Positions 56,400 to 64,000 of a stretch of 64,000 nucleotides of DNA are shown one piece after another. This DNA is from Marisa cornuarietis (taxonomy: Eukaryota > Mollusca > Gastropoda > Architaenioglossa > Ampullariidae). The translations under genes and the position numbers were made by a program. The notes below the pieces were generated by a model. That model had not been told where the DNA came from. It ran no database searches and saw only the letters and a list, made by a program, of their open reading frames with translations. The stretch spans positions 1,030,501-1,094,500 of the forward strand of contig SMMW01000018.1 in the NCBI GenBank assembly GCA_004794655.1, read 5' to 3'. The first letter of the stretch is position 1. Each line of letters opens with the position of its first letter.

Positions 56400-57535
56400 T
56401 GTGTGTGTGTGTGTGCGCGCGCGCTCGCGTTATTGGTTTGTATAGCTATAGCTATGCTTTACGTATGTGTAAAGAAAATGTGTATTATTTGTTTTATTAT
56501 TGACAGACCAGTGAGTCTCTTTTTACTAAACACCAATACTTTTACTCAAGAAGATTGTATAAGGTCGTAGTTATTGCTGCGGGTGACAAAGTCTTATTAG
56601 CGTCCTATATATTAAAAGACCTCGATCACTGAACTTGTCTAGTAAACTCACTTTACTAGCTCCACATTTTTTACATTTGTTTTTGATCTCTCACACGTAA
56701 AGAACAGTTTGATGTTCTTATTTACTGAGTTATTTTGAGGACTTCGAAAGACTGGTATTGAATACCTCCTCCTCCTCCATCTTTCGTCAGATCCTTATCG
56801 TTCTCCACTTTCATTTTTTTAGGCGGTTCAGTGGGTTGACCACCATGTACGTGTTCCACGGCTTTCTTGCCATGAGGCCATCGCGTAGAAACAAGTGCCA
56901 CAAGCATCATGTCGACGAAGTGTCTTCCAGGTTTACCTCCCCCCGTGCACCACCTCGGGAATAGCCACGTGCAACGAGGAAGCATTTACAAACAGAAAAT
57001 AGAAATTGTCTCAAAACACTGGATGCACGTGCTCGTCTTGTACATGGCGAGAGGGGTGGAGGTGAAGGTGTGAAAAAACTTCACTTGAAACTGAATCGCC
57101 TAAGAAAATAAGCAAAAACCAGTAGCTTAAATATTTTCTTGCCGTGTTTGTGCTGCATGTTTCTTCTTCTGCCTCCCTCCTATAATCCACTGGAAAATAA
57201 AGGCGTGGAACAAAGAAAGTAGGTGTTGTAGGAATGCTCGCGAGTTTTCGTAACACGAAGGCGAGTGGGACCAATGCTCGTCCTCATTTATTTATTTATT
57301 TAACGCCAGAAAAGTAAGACGACTTCGTGTGGTTTAATTTCCATTGCTCTCATGTGTCTCAGAGATAATTTTCACATACCTGAGGGAGGACCATTCTTAC
57401 TGCGCAGGTAAACTATACGCATCTTCAAACACGAATACCCGCTGTTTTTCATATCCACCCGAAAAGTGATTATACTCTGTGTAATGCGACTTCATACTCG
57501 ATTGTTTTTAAAGTCTCAATATGATCCTTGTTCTC
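56400..57535. other. Unannotated sequence with one possible minus-strand ORF
   Basis: A GT/GC dinucleotide run is at 56399-56425. The minus-strand frame 56722-56985 (87 codons, ...PHGKKAVEHVHGGQPTEPPK...) has protein-like composition without low complexity, but no family was recognised and no reliable splice acceptor supports it. Confidence 0.3.
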
Positions 57536-57539
57536 CTGC

Positions 57540-57722
57540 AGGTTACCTGCGCACTTCTCTTTCTCTCCAACGACGGCAGCTCCACGCCAGACATCCCCAT
57601 CACGATCGCAACAGCAACAGCGGCAATGACTAGACTAGATAGGATCTGGCATAGCCATAAGATAAGGTTCACTACCAAGTACAAGCTGTACAAATCCCGG
57701 GTAGCGGATCCTCCTCTACGGA
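57540..57722 (+). mobile_element. GACT-family LINE fragment (RT thumb)
   Basis: Encodes NDGSSTPDIPITIATATAAM and RLDRIWHSHKIRFTTKYKLY, KSRVADP, collinear with the KDGSSTPAIRIRIATATMAW and RLYKSLVVP region of the copy at 47.24-48.88 kb. One open frame throughout. Confidence 0.82.
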
Positions 57723-57729
57723 CGTGACG

Positions 57730-58720
57730 CGTTAAAGGGAAGTAACTGGCAAATCAACAAGCACGGCTGAAGTAGTGTCCCTTTCACCTAATTTCTCTTC
57801 TAAAACGGTCAATGAAACGCAGGGACTGCGAAGTGCAATTGAAGTTATAGTGAAGTGGAGATTAACACTTTAAGGATGCAATACGATTTTTCTGCAGTGG
57901 GTAATAAAATTCTCTATCATTTTTCATCAGAAATATTACGACAAACTTTTATTTATTTTTTTTTCGAAAAAAAAAAATAACCCCAGAGAAAAATAGAAAA
58001 GAACAAAAAAGCGTTTGTTTATATGAGATATGCAACATTTAGAAAACCTAAGAGGCTGTTGGAAAGCTAAAGCGAGCCTAAGGGTAGAATCTGGCTTAAT
58101 ACATTTGCAGAAAGAATTTATTTTTTAACTTTGTACTCCATATGCATCTTCCAAATTTGATTCAAATTCAAATTTATTTGTTTTTAAAAAAGAGAGAGAA
58201 TATGTACCACGAAGAATAAAACCTATTTCAGGAAAAGTGAGTTTCTGTATTAACACAGAATTGTTTTCAGAGATTTTATTGGAAACAATCATTTATACAA
58301 GAAATTCAATGTCACTCATGCTGTTCAAGGAACCTTTCTGTCTGAACACTTGCCTATAAACTCATGGACAACAAAAGGAAAGAGGAGGGTAAGAAAAGAA
58401 GCCAATACCTGGCAGTCGCTCAAAATATAGCCTCCATAACAAATCTTTCGATCTCATTACTTTCAATATCTGTCAGTGTCTCGAGAATGTCTTTGATGAC
58501 ATTATTAATGAAGGATTTTAAATTTCAGGAAATGACTGTTTAATGGTTTGTTTTCTCGCAGATTGATAGGAATGTGTATTTGATTTTGATTTAATGTTGA
58601 ATGAACGGGCTGAGCTGCATGATTTAATGATGCTCCGCTTAGAAGTGGGAAATGAACAACAGACTGTATGTAATCGTAATGTATCATCATCAACAGCATC
58701 TACAAGAGCGAAGCAAAGAA
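57730..58720. other. Unannotated AT-rich sequence
   Basis: No exon or element recognised. Could hold the 3' untranslated region of the minus-strand candidate gene; TTTATT at about 58118 would be a polyadenylation signal on that strand. Confidence 0.35.
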
Positions 58721-58724
58721 TCAG

Positions 58725-59539
58725 TCATAACTTCAGTTTTTGTGAATGACAGTTGATCGTTTGATACACCCGAATACCGCACATGCCAGGATAAAGATTT
58801 TTCGGACCGATCTCTTTTTTTTTTTCTTTACGACGTTTGCAGGACACGCCTGCCTCTGCCATATTGTTCACAAAATCGTTCATGATGTCGACATCGTGTA
58901 GTTCATGTCCGTGTTCGCAAACTGCCAACTCGACCTCGGTTGCTTTCTCATCACCTCTCGGGCATCCACCTCTGCTCACGTGGGACAAGGCCCTGTTGCT
59001 GACTGTAGAGATGGTTGTCGTTCTGTCGCTATAGTGGCACTGATGTTTTCTCCGCCGCTGGGATTCTTGAGAGGCCCGTTCATGACCTGTTCACATCCAA
59101 GCCCTTGCTGGAGGTAGAGGTGAGGGAGCTGCTAGAAGAAGAACCTACGATGAAGCTCACTCTGACCTTTGAAGGACTGGAACCTCTTGCCACTGCGACG
59201 CCCATGCAGTCGGTGGCCTCGCAAACCGTCAGAACTCTTTCCGAATGGGAAGCCCAGGCTGGTGGTCGACCCTCGTGAAGAATTAGACATCAGACGGAGC
59301 CGTTCGCCACTCGCCTCTGTCGTCATGGAGGGCGACGTGCAGGAAGGCGCCACCTGTTGTGACAGAGCAGAGTGAAGGGATCGCTTCGAGCGACAGGTGC
59401 TGAACGGGTTGTCGTTGGAGAGATGGGGTAGAGGCGAGGCGCTGGCCGTTGCGGACGGAGGTTCAATCATTCCTGTGTCTGGGAGTTCGGAATATGGACT
59501 TCCGGTCACGTGGATGGCCGGCGCAACATAAGCGAAACC
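58725..59539 (-). CDS. Candidate C-terminal exons of an unrecognised minus-strand gene
   Basis: Model: exon 59539-59161 after acceptor TTAATATGTTTCAG, donor AGA/GTGAGC, a 74-nt intron (59160-59087) with a pyrimidine tract, then exon 59086-58725 to a TGA. The phase-1 junction is in frame, giving a tail of about 245 residues. First exon: GFAYVAPAIHVTGSPYSELP, then Ser/Arg-rich sequence to KRFQSFKG. Second exon: HERASQESQRRRKHQCHYSD, then CEHGHELHDVDIMNDFVNNM and a basic KRRKEKKK. The composition suits a cytoplasmic tail of a membrane protein. I do not recognise the family. The very short intron and the weak -1 base of the donor are the main doubts. Confidence 0.4.
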
Positions 59540-60025
59540 CTGAAACATATTAAGCATGTGTTAAAAACACAAATTTACCTGCTGCAAACCCAAACAATGA
59601 TATATAATACACATACTGGGGGCGCTCAAGAAGGAATTCAACCTTTCATAAGACTTGATGTCTTCTCTCTTACTTAAAACAGAAGCTGTCACTGTTTTAA
59701 AATAGCGCTTTCTTCGTGAGCTAAGTGAAGAAGTCGAAAAAAAATGTTTATGCAAGCAAGAGATTTTGGTATTTGGTGGAATTTGCTCGTTGCAGTCTCT
59801 TTTAACGTTTATTCAGGGTGCAGCAGCTGCATGCTGAACTCGTCCTCTGACAACGCGCACCACTATCTGATCTCATTGTAGCACCTAAGACATAAAAATT
59901 GCCGCCTAATTTATCAGTTTAAAATTTTTCAAAAATGGTGAGTATACTGAGTGTTCACATACTCAAGAGAAGTATCTATCATGAAAGCTAGGAAAAAGTG
60001 TGACCAGAAATATCTTCATACTTAC

Positions 60026-60044
60026 CCCACAGCATTGATGACCC
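60026..60044 (-). CDS. Possible short upstream exon of the minus-strand candidate gene
   Basis: Minus strand reads CTTACAGGGTCATCAATGCT, then GTGGG/GTAAGT, a strong donor. In the frame compatible with the 59539 exon it encodes LQGHQCCG. A DxLQxxxxCCG pattern is seen in tetraspanin extracellular loops, but nothing else here supports a tetraspanin. The exon's 5' boundary is uncertain. Confidence 0.2.
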
Positions 60045-60117
60045 TGTAAGCTATCATGAAAAAAGACCAAAAACCACGCAAAATTATTTCTGTACATTTT
60101 AAAGCGTGTATTGGCGA

Positions 60118-60285
60118 ACACACACACACACACACACTCACAAACACACACACTCACTAACAAACACACACACTCACACTCACTCACACACACACACTCA
60201 CACACACTCACACACAGACACTCACTCACAAACACACACACACTCACTCACACACACACTCACAAACACACACACACACACATCT
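60118..60285 (+). repeat. Imperfect (CA)n with CACTCA interruptions
   Basis: About 165 bp of CA repeats broken by regularly spaced TCA and AAA steps, giving a CACACTCACTCACA higher-order texture. Confidence 0.95.
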
Positions 60286-60747
60286 CCCAGCCACGTAGCA
60301 GTCAATATAAGATTTATGGCTGTGTACAAGATTTATTTGTTAATGTACGTAGTTAAGAAGTTTGTTAAGTTATCGAACAAAACGCCATATCGAAATGTTA
60401 TCCAGAAATAATTAATTGGCTTTAAAAATATTTTATATTGCATAAACATTTCTTTGTGTTTGATCGTTTATTTTTATTTTTACGGGAATAAGTGCTTGAA
60501 TAACCCGTTTTCTCTTTGAAATGGGCGACAGTTGTAAGGAAAGAGAAGGAGATCAAATCCTGATGCAGCACATCACCAGGGTCGCAAAACTACTAACGTC
60601 TTCAGGTAGTTGATAAAGGTCAAGCCACGTCGACAACTGAGCAACTTCACCCTGACATCTAAACCTGGGTTTAAATCTGAAAACAAAGCTTAGCTGTAGG
60701 CTTAACCGAGAAAAGAAATCGGGTATTAGGGTTAAAGACAAACTTAC

Positions 60748-60893
60748 CCGAAGCCCCAGCGATGGCCACACAGATGAGGAGACACAGCATCATGTTGATC
60801 GAGAGGACAAGGTTGACAGTCACGGACCTCAGCTTGAGACGGTAATGACCTGTACTACCGACACCTGTTGTCTTTTGTACCTGCAACGGCAGC
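60748..60893 (-). CDS. Possible exon with hydrophobic segment, minus strand
   Basis: Ends GCTTCGG/GTAAGT, a strong donor in phase 1. The frame reads GHYRLKLRSVTVNLVLSINM, then MLCLLICVAIAGAS, a signal peptide or transmembrane helix; MM at 60793-60788 could be a start. Acceptor candidates lie at CCGTTGCAG (about 60894) and downstream CAGs. The next acceptor TTTGTTTTCAG near 60679 gives two possible continuations, neither recognisable. Its phase does not fit the small exon near 60030 directly, so linkage with the tail exons is unproven. Confidence 0.3.
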
Positions 60894-60968
60894 CACTCAC
60901 CTGTGAACAGCGATGCCTTTCGCGTGTGCGTGCGTGCGTGCGTGCGTTTGCGTGGGGCTATGTAAGCA

Positions 60969-61584
60969 GGCCTGACGAGAGGGAGGAGCAGGGACGGGTG
61001 TGTACCCGGGCCCGGGGCTGTGCAGGTTGCCCGGCCTTGATTAGTAATATTTTTTCGTTTTTTTGTTTTTTGTTTTTTTTTTTTTGTTATCAAAAGCGAA
61101 AAAGAAAGAGATCAGGAGGAAAAATGTAGACTTCACTAGTAGAGTTACTGTTGCCTGCAATAAGTTCACTCAAGTCTGTGACGACTGTGGCATCACATGG
61201 ATTAAGGTGAAGGATATAAACTTTATATTGTCTTTCATTTTCGTTTCTTTCATCTGTCGAGTTTTTCACGTCAACTTGTGACATTTTCCTAGAGAAGGAG
61301 TGCAACAAGTTTGATCTTTTTATATCATTTTCTCTCATTTTCTGACCACTCACGTGTACACAGTTGTAAAATGTTCACCTCATATAGTGTTGTAGATCCT
61401 TGTTGCCAACTTTTTTTTCCTAACGTTTGCTACTAAACGAAATGTAGATATTGCCAGCCGAAATATTACTTGTAAGCATACTGTTATACAGTGGAATACT
61501 AATAAACCATTACAATTAATAATTAATTAATGCAAGGGGCCCGGAAATGCCTTCTGCTCCGGGGCCGGAGCTTTCTTTCGGCGG

Positions 61585-61585
<1 letters not shown>
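60969..61585 (+). mobile_element. Interspersed repeat with imperfect inverted ends, copy 3
   Basis: Starts GGCCTGACGAGAGGGAGG and ends GCTTTCTTTCGGCGGC, where a (GT)n tract has replaced the last bases. Shares GTACCCGGGCCC, AACAAGTTTGATC, CCACTCACGTG, GAAATGTAGATAT and GCAAGGGGCCCGGAAATG blocks with the copies at 15.7 and 20.9 kb. Contains poly(T) and poly(A/G) tracts near 61046-61120. Confidence 0.6.

Positions 61586-61637
<52 letters not shown>
61585..61637 (+). repeat. (GT)n microsatellite at the end of a transposon
   Basis: About 26 GT units placed exactly where the repeat's terminal CCTG would be expected. Confidence 0.95.
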
Positions 61638-61639
<2 letters not shown>

Positions 61640-62455
61640 TACAGGCCGTGGGGTGTGTCTGAGACTATATACACACTTTACAGCAGTGGAACCTGTTTTT
61701 TGACTGAATCTGTGTCTGTATTTTGGAAACGAGGCTGCGCCTGATTTTAGACATCCCCTAGACAAGCACAATAAATACAACAAATCCTCACAGAAAACAT
61801 CTACACAGAGACGGTAAGTACACAAAGTAAATGAGTTGCTGTTGTGATCTGATTAGAGGGACGGAGTTCTCGAGCAATTTTTTTTTCCCGTGAAGCCTCT
61901 TTCTTTATTCGTATTATATTTTTCTTTTAATTACGTGTTGCATTCTTGTTTCTTTTATGCTTTCTTTTGTTTTCAATTGACTTTTTGTAATTGCCCTTTC
62001 TTCTGCAGATTTTACTTTAACGATTGTCATTCTTTGCCATTGCATAAATTTTATATCTAATTCTTTAAATTCCTCATCTGTTCTAACGGCTTTTGTCTTA
62101 CCATACCATTTGTGTAGCGTCTCTGCATTTCATTCAGTATCAAACTTGATCTTTTTGTCTTAACTTCTGCAAAAGATTGCTCTTTACCAGCTTATTGTAC
62201 ACGTGGAGCAAAAATATCTTCTGAATTCATTGCAATCGGCTTATAGAAAAGGCATGGGACTGAATCCCCACTTCGTAAGGTTGTAAACGATTTCCTCTTT
62301 AGTGCTGACGATGACAAAATGTTATTTTCGCATTGTGAGACTTGTCACCTGCATTGGCTACTGTTGACCATTCTATACTTTTACACAGGCTTTAGCAATC
62401 TTTTTGTGTTCGGTGTGTTGCTTTGTCCTGAATTTGATTCTATCTCATGGACAGA
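61640..62455. other. Unannotated sequence
   Basis: No feature recognised. Confidence 0.4.
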
Positions 62456-62460
62456 ACCCT

Positions 62461-62462
62461 GT

Positions 62463-62530
<68 letters not shown>
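62461..62530 (+). repeat. (GT)n microsatellite
   Basis: About 34 GT units with one TTT interruption near the start. Confidence 0.97.
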
Positions 62531-62532
<2 letters not shown>

Positions 62533-62727
62533 GCCCAGGCAATTTTTCTCTATCCGCCACTGCTTCCACCGCCGTCTAGACTCTTGAGTATCCTGAAGGA
62601 CTGAGGTACACAGAGTGTTGTACCGCGAACCAGAACATGGTAAACCGCTATTCTGCTGTCGGATGCTGCTTGTGAGGATGTTGACTAGAACTTATTTTGT
62701 ATACAGTAGCTGAGCACTTTTCCCGTG

Positions 62728-62790
62728 TTTAAATTGCCCACTGTGACTAATAAAGTTGGTCATTGTTATTGGTATTGTCATTGGCAGGGC
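62728..62790 (+). mobile_element. LINE 3' tail fragment
   Basis: TTTAAATTGCCCACTGTGAC, then TAATAAAGTTGGTCATTGTT and further CATTG units, close to the inverted tail at 49981-50036. Confidence 0.6.
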
Positions 62791-62806
62791 TTTGTATTTT
62801 AGAGAA

Positions 62807-62857
62807 GGGAGGCTACTCTGCCTTGAAAAACGCTTCGTCCTACATAAGTAGCCTCCC
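62807..62857. repeat. 11-bp perfect inverted repeat (hairpin)
   Basis: GGGAGGCTACT (62807-62817) and AGTAGCCTCCC (62847-62857), 29-nt loop. No second copy seen in the window. Confidence 0.6.
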
Positions 62858-62859
62858 AT

Positions 62860-64000
62860 TTTACATCGGGGGGTCTATGTTAATGTCACTATATGGTGTG
62901 AGAAATAAATGGCCCACAAGTTCAGTTCTTTAACTTGGTCTTTGCACCATCATCTATCGTCAAGCTCATACTCATGAGATTAATTCCGTGACATATACCA
63001 AATATTTATCTTAAATTAAGCTATTGTGAGTAATGTAGTGAATCTATATTATGGACTGGATCCATACAATCAGATTTAGATACAATCAGATACAATCAGA
63101 CTAAATTTGAGGCACTGGCATAAAAATCTGGGAGAGCAAGGGGACAGCCGCCCCCCTTAAAATTGTTTAGCGGTGCTTTGTGTTTCAATGTCGTCATAAA
63201 GTTTGCCTCCCCACGCCCCCCAACAAACGACGAGTATCTTCCAACGCAACTTGTTTGTGGTGTTAGCTGAGTTTTATCTCTGTGTGCTCTTGTTCTGCTA
63301 TCTTTTCCACATACAATGCGCATTTTATACATATCTATATATTTTTGTTGGTCTTAGAAGGGAGTTTGTATTTGTAAGAATTTTCGTATATTTTTTTGTT
63401 TTTAATTTGTTTCGGTACCTTCTTCGGTACCAACATATATTAACAAGGTGTTGGAGCAGAGACATTGTGACTTCGAGATCTATGACACAGTCCAGGCACC
63501 AAGAACACATTGTCGACGGACACTGGCGAAAAACTTCCGTTTCCGATGAAACCGTAAATGATGACCGAAAACATAGTTTGTTGGCTCGGGACGTTGACCA
63601 ACAGATGTGTTCACTGCGGGTGGGTGTCAGCTACAGTCTGCTCTGCATCAAACATGAACATGGTTCTTTCTTCATTTTTTTTTGTAGTCTCACACGGATC
63701 AAACTAATCTGAAGTAATTTAGATGTCTTGCTCTGTGTCAATTATATATATATATATATCAGAGATAGGAGAGAGAAAAGAGGGAGCTTGATGTTCGTAG
63801 TTACCGATGAATATTCGGAGACCGTAAAGTTATATCCCCGGGGAAAATGGGGAACCGTCTTATTTTCGTAGTTGCAATACTCTGCTTAGACCATTGTGGA
63901 CACTACCTTATGTTTCTTTACCCCCAGGGCATCTTTGCTACCACTTTGTACCTACGGCTTCAGGGGTAAAACAACCTCTGCGGGGTCTGGACACGGCTTT
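62860..64000. other. Unannotated sequence to window end
   Basis: No domain recognised. A triple GATACAATCAGA-like repetition occurs near 63063-63100, and an AT run near 63744-63758. The 169-codon frame at 63203-63712 is hydrophobic and unlike any family known to me. Confidence 0.4.

Noticed and set aside
60021..60060. Tetraspanin gene suggested by DSLQGHQCCG
   Set aside because: The CCG motif alone is short; no tetraspanin transmembrane exons with matching phase were found nearby. Kept only as a possible mini-exon.
10486..62604. ORFs rich in CVCV, HTHT or alternating dipeptides
   Set aside because: All are readings of (GT)n or (CA)n tracts.

Overview
This is a eukaryotic, AT-rich, repeat-dense genomic window with no bacterial-style gene packing. 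Spliced exons, many 5'-truncated non-LTR retrotransposons, tRNA-headed SINEs, MITEs, solo LTRs and long microsatellites suggest an invertebrate animal. The SINE and LINE tail style fits a mollusc, probably a gastropod; this is inference and no species is claimed.

Host genes. One gene is firmly supported: a five-exon glycine N-acyltransferase-like (GLYAT/GLYATL) acyltransferase on the + strand, 24706-37514. All junctions are GT-AG, all phases agree, and the product is 358 aa. A weaker candidate lies on the - strand at about 58.7-60.9 kb: serine-rich tail exons plus a possible hydrophobic exon. No other convincing host exons were found.

Layout. 1-8.3 kb: LINE remnant, (GAT)n, solo LTR A carrying a palindromic MITE, a SINE, and a CR1/L2-type LINE split by solo LTR B. 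10-23.5 kb: microsatellites, LINE tails, two SINEs, the second palindromic MITE, a repeat family with imperfect inverted ends, a hAT MITE with exact 8-bp TSDs, a hairpin repeat, and a pogo-like MITE. 24-38 kb: the acyltransferase gene, whose intron 3 is filled by two LINE remnants, one ending about 33 bp before exon 4. 38-42.3 kb: LINE remnants on the - strand. 43-48.9 kb: a nested stack in which solo LTR C is split by a Rex1-like LINE and by a TTAA-flanked, THAP-encoding DNA transposon resembling Kolobok, followed by a LINE. 52.3-53.1 kb: a 56-bp minisatellite with a bZIP-type site in every unit, next to a second hairpin repeat. 54.7-55.5 kb: a 50-bp minisatellite that seems to have grown from LINE coding sequence. 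55.7-64 kb: LINE remnants, the weak - strand gene and more microsatellites.

The most interesting items are the THAP/TTAA transposon within a datable nest, the new solo-LTR family with three TSD-bounded members, the bZIP-site minisatellite, the paired hairpin repeat with a wobble-compatible stem change, and the 3' tail shared by a SINE and a LINE.
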